Part shown: positions 1 through 10,500 of the stretch, one piece after another | Layout: every line of letters starts with the position of its first letter | Position numbering within the stretch: position 1 is the first letter of the stretch | NCBI GenBank assembly: GCA_028023455.1 | Contig: JAQFVV010000987.1 | Location: 10,001-74,000, forward strand | Length of the DNA: 64,000 nt | Source: Epiperipatus broadwayi | Taxonomy: Eukaryota; Onychophora; Udeonychophora; Euonychophora; Peripatidae | Reading direction: 5' to 3' | Program-made: the position numbers and the translations under genes | The notes under the pieces: generated by a model | The model's database searches: none | Told to the model about the DNA's origin: nothing | Seen by the model: only the letters and a program-made list of their open reading frames with translations

Positions 1-1058
1 AGGAAAACATTACTAGATGATGAGGGTGTAGAGAGTAGCTCTAGAGAAGATTTAGAGAATATATTAAATAAGTATGTAATGGGTATAGAAAAGATGTTAG
101 ATGTGAAGGACAGAGTGATAGCAAACATGAAAGCATATAGTAATGACAATATGAGGTTTACATAAAATGAACTGAATGAGGCAGGGAATAAATTTAAAAG
201 TGGAAAGGTAAGAGGTTTAGATGAATGGGCAGCAGAGATGGTAATGAATTATAAGGAAAAAGTAAAATTGTTATCATGTTTTAATAAGATAGTGCAGAAG
301 AGAGATTAGATGGAGTAATATAAGAGTAAGACTACTATTTAAAGGAAAGAGTAAGGATCATAGTAAGTTAAACAATTATAGACTGACAGTGGTAACATCA
401 GTTTTATATAAAGTTTTTTCATATATGGTGATCGGAAGGGTTGCAAAATGGATGGAAGAAAATAATATAGTGGGAAAAATGCAAAAAGATTTTCAATTGG
501 ATAGGCATATAGGATATATTTTATTTGTAGTTACACAACTTATGGATATGAGTAGATATACAGGTAGACAGTCATATATGACTTTTATAGATATAGAGAA
601 GGTGTATGATAGAGTAAATAGAAATAGATTATGGGTAAGTTTAGTAAATTTGTGAAAGGATGAAGCTTTAGCAGATATTATTAAGAAATTATATAAAAAT
701 AATTACTATACTTATCTATTAGGGAATATAGAATCGGATAAAGTTAAAAAATGGAGTGGGACTAATGCAAGAATGCCCTATGTCATCTATTTTGTTTTTG
801 TTGTATTTGAGAGAAATGGAGAGAGCAATAGAAAGACTAGGAAGAGGCATAGAGATACCATTAATAGGTGGCAAGGGAGTATATACATTATTGGGTCTTT
901 TATTTGCAGATGATGTCTTTTTGTGTGCAGAAAGAAGGGAAGATATGGAAGTTATGCCAAGGACATATGCAAGGATGGGTAAAGAGATGGGGATTAAGTT
1001 TTGTGAAGAAAAATCAAAAGTAATGATGATTAATACTGGGAAAAGAAAAGACAAATAA
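1..1058 (+). pseudogene. LINE reverse transcriptase, broken
   Basis: These are reverse-transcriptase fragments of the LINE at the window start. Open pieces lie at 389-655 (RT fingers/palm, with a decayed F-I-D-I-E-K-x-Y-D block ending just before a stop at 653-655) and 756-1058. The second piece holds a decayed G-L-M-Q-E-C-P-M-S form of the GLRQGCPMSP motif and an intact L-F-A-D-D catalytic box near 900-915. Stops at 163, 307 and 653 and a frame change between 655 and 756 separate them. The FADD box is in better condition here than in the minus-strand copy, which has a valine at that position and a frameshift. Non-functional relic. Confidence 0.88.
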
Positions 1059-1389
1059 TTTTTATTGGGGATATAAGGTTAAGTGTGGTGAATAGATATA
1101 ACTATTTGAGAATCATCTTAAGTAATCAAAGAAATTGCTTGGATGAATGGAGAAAAAATTGATAAATGAAGCAAAGAAAAGAAAGGATTGATAAAGAAAT
1201 TATAATAAATATGATGGAGCTAGAATTGGTTGGTAGGGAGTAGTGGTAGCAGGGTTAGCATAGGGTAATGATGTGTTATGTGTTAGTAAAGTGATATTAG
1301 ATTACTTTGAAAAAGTATAAAGAGAAGTAGGATGACATACATTAGATGCAGATGTGTGGATGGCAAAGGATGGTCAAATTTATATATGA

Positions 1390-2045
1390 AAGATGCGAAA
1401 AGCAAAATAAAAATGTTTGGTAGATTGCAGTTTATGAATAATAAAAGAATAGTCAAAATAGTATTTAATTGGGTTATGAATAAAGGGCAAGTAACAAGAT
1501 GAGTGAGAAAGGTAATGTGGTATGCAGAAGATTTGGATAAAAAATTTACATCAGTACACTTGTACAAAAGATGGGATGATTGCATTAGGAGAATTGTTGA
1601 GTGTAATAGTAGTAAGGAATGTGATAGAAGAATAGATGCATTAATAAAGAATGGGGAGTTGGAGAGGTTGAGAACTAGTATGGAGGGTAAAAAGAGTTTA
1701 ATTATTTATAGAAGTAAAAAGAATATTGGATGCGAGTTAATTTATGATAGTAGCAAGGAAAGTGGTTTATTGTTTAAGGCTTGAACAGGATTGTTAGCAA
1801 CAAAGAAATATACACCTAAATTGAGAAATGTGGCTGTTTTAGACTGCAAATTATGTAAGGAAGGCATAGAAAATATTAGGCATCTGCTAATTGAATGTAA
1901 ATACCTACAAGCAGAAAAGGTACAAATAATGAAGTTGTGGGAGAATAAATATAAACTAAGTGACTATACAGAAAGTGGGCTTTTGGCCTTTATGCTGGGC
2001 TTGGAAAAAGATAAGGTGGGTTTAGATATAAAGACTATCGAGTGA
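1390..2045 (+). pseudogene. LINE ORF2 C-terminal region with CxxC-HxxxxC finger
   Basis: This is the C-terminal part of the same LINE polyprotein, open at 1503-1784 and 1791-2045 and separated by a TGA at 1783-1785. The second piece carries C-K-L-C, then about 10 residues, then H-L-L-I-E-C: the zinc-binding Cys/His finger found near the C-terminus of many APE-type LINE ORF2 proteins. The same finger is present in the copy at 25821-26591, with nearly the same sequence around it. It is presumed to help bind the element RNA or target DNA. Dead copy. Confidence 0.85.
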
Positions 2046-2218
2046 ACAAAAGTGATGTTGTGGGAATGGGATAGAGCAGGATAGAGAAAAATATGGGAAA
2101 ACTTAGGATGGGGTATGGAAAGGGAAAGTAAGATGGCTGAAAAATTTTTCTGGGCATATTGGCTAAGAGATTACTGACATTGATAAAGGAGTAGCCATAA
2201 CACATCACATCACATACA

Positions 2219-3215
2219 CATAGTTGTATAAATGTCCACAGATGTAATTTATATTATATACAATATTAGAATATTCTTGGTAAATGTTGCATTATACCTA
2301 TTATTTCTCATACCTCTTACTAATAATGAATTATGGATTGTAAACATGCTATACATAATATATTCATATGTATGATGATTTTTTTAACAAAACAAAGAAG
2401 TATATTTTTGTGATTGTCTATCTCACATTTCAGGAACCATTAATTTTTTTTTATCAATGCTTTTTGCAATCTGGTTTTGAGTTTTTCTGATATTTATTTT
2501 CAGACTCAAACATGGTTTAACAAAATAAAGTACTTCTTACTGTTGATCAATAATTATTGAGGTTCTTGTTGATACTCAAATACACAATGGCCTTAACAAC
2601 TTAAAGGTAAACCACATGCTCAACTTGTGAAGAAATACACTATCACCTTCTTTCACAATAAAGAGTTTACAATTTTATATTTTATATCAGTGGATTTATA
2701 TTTATCTGATATAAGTCAGATTAATCTACAACTTTTAATAAATCCTTGTTTGCTGACCTATACCAGCTGGTTGGTTATGGACTAGCTTTTTGAAAGAAAA
2801 ATCCTAACTCTAAACAATCTAAAACGCTTTCCAAGATTCATTCAGCTTAGATTGAACTTTGGTTCATGGTGTGACAGGAAAATGAACTAACTATTACACT
2901 CTGAGATACCTAATATCCCAAAAGCTTTATATACTTCAATAAAAATTCTTCATTTGTATAGCCTATCCTCTCAAGGTATGAATAATTTCAGATGGACTTC
3001 AGGTAGGGTTAAATAAATCTGACAATTATTAAAGATTTATTAGACTGGACTATAATACTTATCTTTTGTTTTCTACGTATTTATCAATAGTATACTCATC
3101 TTTTGATGATTCATCTCATAATTTTATTTGTAATCCTGTGCTTTTTAAGGTTGCAGGTATTTCTAATCTAAATCTATGTGTTAATTTCTTTCTGATCATT
3201 GTATCCAATCATTGT
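2219..3215. other. No gene seen; unique-looking AT-rich DNA
   Basis: No coding potential or intact element is recognised here. A short piece near 2745-2800 (GCTGACC..ACCAGCTGG..ACTAGCTTTTT) resembles the module that follows tRNA-like heads elsewhere in the window (4765-4830, 24735-24830, 31160-31260, 43330-43430), so it may be an old SINE tail. Confidence 0.4.
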
Positions 3216-3640
<425 letters not shown>

Positions 3641-3870
3641 TCAGCTATCTATTTATTTGTCAATTAATCAATCTAACTACCTATGTATCTACTTATCTGG
3701 CTGGCTAGTCTGCTTACTTACTTATTTGTCTAAGTATACACATCTCTCTACCACTTATCATTTTACCACCCTATTTATCTAATTAACTATTTATATATTT
3801 ACCCAGCTATTCACCTACCGATCCTCCCTTCAATCAACTATCTATATAATTCTCTATTTGTATATATATA
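3641..3870. repeat. Degenerate TATC-like flank of the microsatellite
   Basis: Imperfect four-base units (TTAT, TAACTACC, TATGTATC, TACTTATC, CACCTACC) continue from the pure TCTA tract and fade out by about 3870. This looks like the decayed shoulder of the same array. Confidence 0.6.
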
Positions 3871-5022
3871 TATAGTCGACTTATCTATTTCTTTATCTTT
3901 ATATATATATGTAAGTAAAGTTTTCAGATTTATCTGGTATGATTGTCTGTTGTTATTAATATAATAGTAATATTTTAATAGGATCTTATCTACCTTCATT
4001 TAGATAATGCTAATACTTTAGCAGCTATTGTTAATATTCTCTACTTTATATCACCTGTTATTAAATAAAAATAAATAATTGAATGGCTTTATTTGGGGTT
4101 TATAAGAAGGTGGAGTACTGGAAGTATTATACATGAAATTAATTCGTTAACTTTGTGTTCAAGAATCTGATACTAAACCATTGCTCTTCTAATAATAATC
4201 TGCAGGCACAAAAGATGCCAGTAGAAACTCGAACTTAGCTTTCTGACATTTCCACTATTATATATGCCATTAATAGATTTCTGATATGACTTATAAAGTG
4301 CTTTCTTAAGAATAATAAACTTTAAAAATAAATGCATTCATTTATTGAGAAATTTTGACAAACTATTTTTTAAATTCTAATGTGACATTTAGAACTAGCT
4401 TTTAATACATTTTTTTTTTTTTTTTATAAATTTAACATAGCTTGTTTGTTTATTATTATTATTTCTCTCGTTGTTGTTGTAGATTTATAAAACATACACA
4501 CATAATGTAAAGAAAACAATATACAAAACTGATAGTTTTTATTCTAAATGTCATATTAGAATTTTTAAAGTAGTATCGAATGTCATAGTTGAAATAAGTA
4601 AAATATCTTTACTTTTAATCTTTGTTTTTTAAAATAAGTATTGCTTACAAACTGAAGAGTCTTATGGGTTAGTAGATAGTACATCTACCCCCCCCTTTAA
4701 AGATGGAGTTGGAGCTAAATGAAGGTGATTTCTTTTGTTCAAAACACCGCTGCACTTGTAATTTTTTTCTGTTAGCTGATCTGTAACAAACCCAGCTCGC
4801 CATCTTGTAATGGTTGGTAAATGAGTATTTCTAATAAATATAAAGCCTCAATTTATTCTGGGATGATCAGATGAATATCGTTGTACTATCTATAGAAGCA
4901 AACTATAATATGATTCACTGGCCAACCATATTGTCAGCTGTGGTCTGTTTCTATGGGTATTGAGCCTTTTGTCAACTTCAATAATTTTTATTTTTTGCCA
5001 AATAATTTGTAAATTGATATAT
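3871..5022. other. No gene seen
   Basis: AT-rich sequence with homopolymers (a T-run near 4411-4426 and a C-run near 4689-4696). The piece 4765-4830 shares the SINE-tail-like module noted at 2745. No supported coding sequence. Confidence 0.4.
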
Positions 5023-5032
5023 AAAATTATAC

Positions 5033-5138
5033 CCAGTCAAGCGTTGGTAGAGAGGTCAGTGCAGCTGCCTTGCAAGCAGTTTCTTGCAGACAGTTGTTGC
5101 AGGTTCGCTTCCCTGCCAATGCTTTGACATATGGAAAA
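5033..5138 (+). mobile_element. tRNA-derived SINE with target-site duplication
   Basis: This is a short Pol III-type retroposon. The tRNA-like head has an A-box-like stretch (GGTAGAGAGGTCAGTGC, about 5046) and a B-box-like GGTTCGCTTCC (about 5102). A long variable-arm-like segment separates them, so the ancestor may be a class II (Leu/Ser-type) tRNA. It ends TGACATATGG plus A-run. A perfect 10-bp duplication, AAAATTATAC, flanks it at 5023-5032 and 5139-5148. Other copies are at 19419-19521 (minus), 34704-34813 and 60384-60480; all four share AAGC(A/G)TT at the start and a GACAnATG-type end. It would be mobilised by a LINE. Confidence 0.88.
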
Positions 5139-5148
5139 AAAATTATAC

Positions 5149-5617
5149 TCATGAAATAATTGATAGTCCATATGATTGGTTCCGGTAAAACAAATCAAAT
5201 TTTTATAGGTACTTACCTCATCCACTTACTGGCTACTAAATTGATACTAGTGTTGTTTAGTTAGGTGGCAATATAAAATGCAAATAATATTACTAAAATA
5301 TTATATAAAAAAATAAAATGCAAAAACTTTTAAAATCCCCATTAGCCACGAATTCAACTAGTTTCATGGGTAATAGCTTTTTTATTGTTCCTTTTTTGAG
5401 GGCTAGCAAAGAAGTATATAAAGAGTTATTTAATGCCTATTTGACTTTTATACAATTCAGATTAGCTATGAAAAGTTATATGACAATTTGATAATTTAAA
5501 ATAATAGAGATAGTGAGAATTGCACGACTAAATGCTAATATTTTTATTTACGTCTCAAAAATTCCATCTTTCCTTATTCATATTGTATCCAAAAAGAACA
5601 TTGGAGATCTACTATTT
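5149..5617. other. No gene seen; left flank of the LTR element
   Basis: AT-rich DNA with no recognised element. It ends with ATTT at 5614-5617, the left target-site duplication of the LTR element. Confidence 0.5.
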
Positions 5618-6058
5618 TGAACCTGATTGAAATCCAATTAAGTTTTAATTTTCACTAAACTTAATTTTGTTAAATCTTATTTAATGTTTAAATTTTTATT
5701 ATTATTTAAAAAGAATACGTGTATCAAAATACCATACGCGTTTATATGTAAAACGAATCAATTTAATGTTTATCGGTTTATTTTAAAATAGTTTTCGTAT
5801 ACCGCTTGTTTTTACTTTAAATCAATTAATTAAAAACAAAAAAAAACAAGCAACCTAGCTAATTACATTCCTGTGGCTTTTATGTTAATTATTGTAAACA
5901 ATTCTAAAAGTGGAGATTTGATTTCTATGTAGTTGTTTTCATTTCAATAATCCCTGGGTAGAATTCTTAGATAGATTGAGCGGGAGATTAATATTTGCCC
6001 TGCCTAAGGCATAGAAATTGGACAACAAGGAAAGTGTTTCGCAGGAAATGGAGCAATG

Positions 6059-6066
6059 TATAAATA
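6059..6066 (+). promoter_or_regulatory. TATA box of left LTR
   Basis: TATAAATA followed by GCCC lies in a locally less AT-rich stretch. The same octamer is in the right LTR at 10943-10950. Transcription would start about 25-35 bp downstream, near 6090. Confidence 0.6.
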
Positions 6067-6302
6067 GCCCTGAAAATTTGGAGAGTTAGTTAATTCATTA
6101 TTCGTCACTAGACAAGCTGTTTCTCAAGTGAAAGTTTATACCAGTTCAGACATTTAAATTCTTAAGGGAAATTAGCTGTTATTAATCCATTTCACTTGCA
6201 ACAAGATGACAAATATTATACGTGTTATCAAAACCCGAATGGCTTGCTAACTCAACAAAAGACGGATCCCTGACTTCCAAATTTGCTCCAGTAATTACTT
6301 AA

Positions 6303-7072
6303 CCCTTTTCCCGCCTCTTACGAGGTCTCTCGTCGACAGCTGACGTCACTCTAATTCTGCTAGTTTTAATGCTAGAATATTCGTTTGACAGTTATTGATT
6401 AGGTTTTTAAAAGTTCTGTAAGATGGTGCCCTCTTCCGAATTATTTTACAAGTAAAAAATCAAAAAAAACCGCATTTAAAACTAAACAAAGAAAGAACCT
6501 TGTCGGTGATTGGCTGTCAGCCAGCTCTCAGCTGAAAAAGACATTCTGATTGGCTGGAAAGAACAAAGAAACCGTCTGATCAAAGAAAATAAAGAAAAAT
6601 GCTGAGATTTTCATTTTGAATGTAATTTAAGTATTAAAAAAATATAATTTGAGAAATTAAAATAGTTTTTTAATAAAATATACTAAAAAAAACAAAATTA
6701 TTTTCGAAAAATATTGAAGATTTTAGTAAAAATATTTAAGATTTAGCAAATAGAAATCTTTACTTTTCCATAACGTAAAATTGAAAAAAAGCGTTTGCGT
6801 CAGCACTTTTTTGTTTAGACATTCGCTTTTAAATTTGCCGAAATTGAATATTTTATAATAAATAAATAGCAATTTATTTTTGAAAGAACTTTCGTTCTCT
6901 TTCATAATCTGAAAAATTAGTAATATACTTTTTATAAACGTATCTGAGTTGAATTTAATATTATAGGCGAATATGTTTTAACAATAGGCTTTGTCTTCAG
7001 TTTGTGAGTTGGCCAATTAAAAGATTTGATTTTTACCTCATACAACCAATAATATAATTAGCGGTTAAAAGG
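6303..7072. mobile_element. TTAA-flanked MITE (piggyBac-like) inside left LTR
   Basis: This 770-bp block is present in the left LTR and absent from the right one. It is flanked by TTAA at 6299-6302 and 7073-7076, where the empty right LTR has a single TTAA (GCCTTAAACACC). The ends are imperfect inverted repeats: CCCTTTTCCCGCC going in and, read from the other end, CCTTTTAACCGCT. TTAA target duplication with CCY-type termini is the signature of piggyBac-class elements. No transposase frame is visible; the frame at 6723-6905 is AT-rich noise. Two inverted CCAAT boxes (GATTGGCTG near 6509, GATTGGCTGG near 6548) give it a promoter-like patch. It inserted after the LTR element did. Confidence 0.88.
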
Positions 7073-7117
7073 TTAAACACCTAGAAGAAGCTGGAACCTC
7101 TTTACATCTATCTTGCC

Positions 7118-7813
7118 ATGGTCGAAGAACCTGAAAATGAACTTAAGTTAAAGTGTGCACTCTATGTGAACTTTGTTTTACCGAAAGGTAACTATTTTCT
7201 TTTTTATTCTTCCCAAGGTAAATTAATTCTCATTAAATCTCCACTCAATCTAATCATAAATGTGTATTCCTAATTTATATAGCCTCATATTTAATATTTG
7301 CTGTGTTTTCTAATATTTTGTTGTGGGTCTTGGAATCTTAGTTTTAAGATTCCAAGTTACTGTCAATTTTTGTTTATTGGAGAGTGATGAGCGAGTTTTT
7401 TATTTTTATGTAAGACTTTTATAAATGCTTTGGCAGTCGTGCCTTTTAAATGCTTACCTGTAATTATGTTAATATTCAATAATTCATTTTAAACTCTGTG
7501 TTTGCACTTTTGCAAACCTCCAAAATCTTTTGGCTGATGACTATTGTCTAATTTTCCGCAGGTGGGGATTTCGTTTCTTATATCTCTGAAGGTGGAAATT
7601 AGAATTGTTTTTTTTTTTGTAATTTTATAAGTTGTCAGCAGGAAGATAATATTTATCCCTTTTTAAATTACAGGTGCACAATACTTTCATTCTGCCAAAG
7701 TATTTAAACTTTTAATATTTTCATACTCATGTGCACTCTCCGATAAATTTCTGTTTGTATTTATTATGTGTGCTTTAAATTTATCAGAGCGTGTACTCAG
7801 AATTTGTTTGTAA
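7118..7813 (+). CDS. Split micro-ORF in left LTR (hypothetical, spliced)
   Basis: This is a possible small spliced gene inside the LTR. An ATG in a strong context (GCCATGG) opens 23 codons and ends in phase 1 at AAAG|GTAACT (donor at 7188). A pyrimidine-rich TTTTCCGCAG acceptor ends at 7561; a 30-nt exon (7562-7591) then ends GAAG|GTGGAA, and TTAAATTACAG ends at 7673 before a last exon that stays open to TAA 7811-7813. Both introns are phase 1, so the three pieces join in frame to about 80 codons. The right LTR keeps the same frame, splice sites and stop. No family is recognised. Splicing is inferred only; unspliced, the ATG frame runs about 50 codons to a TAA. Confidence 0.35.
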
Positions 7814-8320
7814 GTTTATTTTCTTTAAATGCTGGGGCAGACATAACTGTTTTTCTAATTATTTACTTGTCCCTTATTGAGACCTTTAATTATTAATTTT
7901 AAAGTAATTTTCACCAATCGTTTGTCTGGGATTCACCAATTTTAATTGTTTTACTACGTTTCAAGCATATTTTTCAGTTGTTCTTGAGGTGGATCAATCA
8001 CCATTATTTTAAACATAGTAATAGGTGCAGCTCATACCGATATAAGGACATTCGGGGTCTGACCAAATTTTGGATCTCGAAAAGCTCATTGGCGCTGATT
8101 TCTTTGATCTATTTCAAGGACGTATTGTTTAAGTATCTCAGGGTGAGAACCAATGTTTGAGTGAATCCTCTGCTGAATGAAATTTGCTTCCTCCCTTTTA
8201 AATTTGTTTATTAGAGAATCAGTAGATCTGCCAGAGCAATGCATTTAGTCTTTCTGGTACACGCCTGAGCTAATCATATTTGTTAACTTATAAACTTTTC
8301 TTATAAATTATTCTTCTCTG

Positions 8321-8326
8321 AATAAA
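8321..8326 (+). terminator. Candidate poly(A) signal in left LTR
   Basis: AATAAA at 8321-8326, matched by AATAAA at 12431-12436 in the right LTR, where it would end the element transcript about 220 bp before the LTR end. Confidence 0.5.
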
Positions 8327-8559
8327 ATTTTATTAAATATGTTTAAACTTAATTTGGCTGATGTTTGTCTTTGTGCTTTTGTCTCAATTGTCTAAACAAT
8401 TTAAGATCTCTTGTTTCTCCCTGAGTCTAGTTGGCGCAAACCATCATCATCATCTACTCTGATCACAGTAAACAAATTTTCCAGATACGTAGTGATCTGG
8501 TGGCACCCTCTGTATCAGAATAGATTGATAGATGAAAGTAAAACATTTTGTCTGGCACA

Positions 8560-9121
8560 TAATAAGAATTTTTTAGCGCAACCAATGTAAGGCTTCGAGT
8601 TCAAACCCATGTGAGATTTTGTTTAGACAATTTAGAAAGATTTCAGGTATAAGAGGCAAGATTTAGTAGGTGGAGGTTCGGTTTTGTTAATTATTGCATG
8701 TATTTTGGAGCAGTTTGGTAGAATGGGGTTCATCTTCCTTTTAATGAAATAATTTAGAAACTTAGAAAGCATATTTTCAAAAAGTCTGTTGGAGTAATTT
8801 TATTTGAAGAGTTAAATATAGTTCGTCTTCTTTTTAATGAAATAATTTAGAAACTTAAAAAGCATATTTTCGAAAAGTCTGTCGTAGTTAAATTTTGTTT
8901 GAAGAGTTAAATATAGTTTGTCTTTCTTTTATATGAAATAAATTATAAACAATAAAAAGCGTATTGTCTAAAAAGTCTGTCGGAGTCATTTTTTTTTTGA
9001 AGAGTTAAATATAGTTTGTCTTTTTCAGACAAACAAATAAATAGAAAATAGTGTCGTATTTGCTTTTAGATTTTTTTTTTTTTTTAAGAAGTTAGTATAG
9101 CAAGTTTAGCCTTGTGTAAAA
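8560..9121 (+). other. 5' leader of LTR element internal region
   Basis: This is the untranslated stretch between the left LTR and the first Gag ATG. The sequence straight after the LTR (TAATAAGAATTTTTTAGCGC) does not start with TGG, so a standard tRNA primer-binding site is not evident. A B-box-like GAGTTCAAACCC lies at about 8599-8610. The second half is a tandem repeat (8728-9030). Confidence 0.6.
8728..9030 (+). repeat. Tandem repeat, about 95-bp units, in the leader
   Basis: Three units begin GTT(C/T)(A/G)TCTTCTTTT at 8728, 8821 and 8916, and a fourth partial unit begins at 9014. Each contains AAATAATTTAGAAAC-like, AAAAGTCTGTCGG-like and GAAGAGTTAAATATA blocks. Spacing is 93, 95 and 98 bp. 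Leader repeats of this kind may act in RNA packaging or as transcriptional elements; here that is inference. Confidence 0.85.
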
Positions 9122-10210
9122 ATGGAAGTCAATGAAGAAAGCGACAGGGCGGCGTGTTTAGAAAAAAGCCCTGTCTCATTCAAAAACCCTCAAATTGTGG
9201 AAAAAGAAGAGAGTGAGTCACAGATGATGAGAAGATATTGATGAAGATGGTAATAGAAATGAAAGAGGAAGTTAAGCAGGGCCAGCAGGCAATAAAGGAA
9301 GAAATGATTAGGGAAATGAAAGAAATGAGATGAGAAATAATGGGAGAAGTAGAGAAAAATCAAAAGGCTATAAAAATTATGGAAAATGAATTGAGAAATG
9401 ATAGACAGGAAATGAAAAGTGTAAAGGAAGAGATAAAAGAAATGAAAGAGCAGCTAGACCAGGATAGCATTAGGTCTGCTAACTTAGAAACGAAAATAGT
9501 ACTTGTAGAAGAAAAGATAGAGAGAGTATTTCATAATAGAATAGAAAGCCAAGATAATTTGAAAGCTGAGGTTGAACAAATGTGTCTAGATATGACAAAA
9601 GGCTTGGAATATAGGTTAGTTGAGATTGAAAATGAGTATAGAAACTCAGGAAGAAAAAGGCAGGAGGAAACCACCAGCAGATTCTGGGAAAAACAATTTT
9701 TTTATTGAAGTATTTAAAGCAGAGGTGGGAGAAAGCCCCTTGACTCATCTGGAAAGTCTGGATAGCTTGTTTCGCATTCATGACTGGTCTGAAGATGATA
9801 AAGTTACACTCACCAATAGCCATCTGCAGGGAACAGCCTTGGATTGGTGGCACACATTGTTTACTAAACCCCATACATTTGAGGGTTACAGACGTTCCAT
9901 TTTGAGGACCTTCTGGAATGAAGCCAGACAAGATGGGATACTTTATAAGATATCACAAGAGAGGTATACTGTTAAGCATGGTGAAATGCATGCACAGTTT
10001 TTCTTTAGGCAGGTGGCAAAATTGAAATCTCTGACCATGTTTCCTCAATTGGATGATCAGATAATATGGACCATTCATCATAATATGCCACCTACTTTAC
10101 AGCAAATGAGGATGAGTAATGGTAGTCGCTCAATTGAGAAAATGGCTGAAATTTATAACTCAAATAGATTACAGCAACATAGTAACAGAACCCATGGGCA
10201 GGTTTATTAG
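9122..10210 (+). pseudogene. Gag-like protein of the LTR element, frame-broken
   Basis: This is the structural (Gag-like) protein that would form the particle for the element RNA. It reads in three pieces: ATG 9122 to TGA 9239-9241 (39 codons); a coiled-coil piece in the next frame from about 9241 to 9708, with a TGA at 9331-9333; and the core domain in the first frame from about 9700 to 10210. The middle piece is a long Glu/Lys/Met heptad region. The core piece has L-x-G-T-A-L-D-W-W and a following F-x-x-x-F-W region, as in retrotransposon Gag domains, and ends without a CCHC knuckle. The last frame change falls at a seven-T run (9697-9703), so a single-base indel explains it. With one in-frame stop and two shifts, this copy is probably inactive. 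Confidence 0.85.
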
Positions 10211-10500
10211 GGTAGGCCATCAAGGCGATCAAACATCCCGTAAGAGGGAACCACCTGATCGAGTTTAGATTTAAATTAGTCAGTCATTTTCTTTTGGTTT
10301 TAGTAAAAAAAGATTTTGTTAATAAATTACGAGAATGGAGAAAGGTTTTGATTAAAATGAAATATTGTTTTGTTTTTCATGAGTGCGAGGCAAATGTTCG
10401 GCCGAATTTCTAAGAATATTTTTAAAGTGTTTATAGTTAAAAAAAAAAAAAAAAAAAGTTGCAGGAATGTTTTTTTTTTTTGATCATGTTTTGAGGCAGT
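10211..10500 (+). other. 3' untranslated part of LTR element
   Basis: After the Gag stop there are only about 290 bp before the right LTR, with an 18-base A-run (about 10441-10457) and a T-run (10471-10481). There is no room for pol. The last bases, TTTTGAGGCAG, give at best a weak polypurine tract. Confidence 0.7.

Larger units (their letters stand above)
1..2218 (+). mobile_element. Decayed LINE, 3' half, cut by window start
   Basis: This is a non-LTR retrotransposon on the plus strand, entered at about the thumb or N-terminal side of the RT region and running to its 3' end. It is the same family as the minus-strand LINE at 25700-29452: the two proteins align through the RT core and the C-terminal finger. 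The 3' end is a short CATCACATCACAT repeat (about 2196-2218), and the minus-strand copy ends in the same repeat. Many stops and frame changes break the frame, so this copy is dead. Its true 5' extent is outside the window. Confidence is high for the class; the clade is uncertain. Confidence 0.9.
5618..8559 (+). repeat. Left LTR, interrupted by a TTAA element
   Basis: This direct repeat aligns end to end with 10501-12669 apart from the block 6303-7076. It starts TGAACCTGATTG and ends GTCTGGCACA. It holds a TATA box at 6059-6066 and an AATAAA at 8321-8326, so U3 is about 470 bp and the repeated R region is unusually long. A conserved split micro-ORF begins at 7118. Confidence 0.95.

Noticed and set aside
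5033-5138. A genuine tRNA gene
   Set aside because: The arms do not pair well, target-site duplications flank it, and related copies are dispersed; it is a SINE.
7978-8160. 60-codon plus-strand frame in the left LTR
   Set aside because: The right LTR has lost bases in this stretch (GACCAAATTTTGG against GACAATTTTTGG), so the frame is not conserved.
8728-9030. CRISPR array
   Set aside because: Repeats are contiguous 95-bp units without spacers, in a eukaryotic retroelement leader.
9479-9931. Minus-strand 150-codon frame over the Gag region
   Set aside because: Shadow of the plus-strand Gag frames, which carry the recognisable coiled coil and L-x-G-T-A-L-D-W-W motif.
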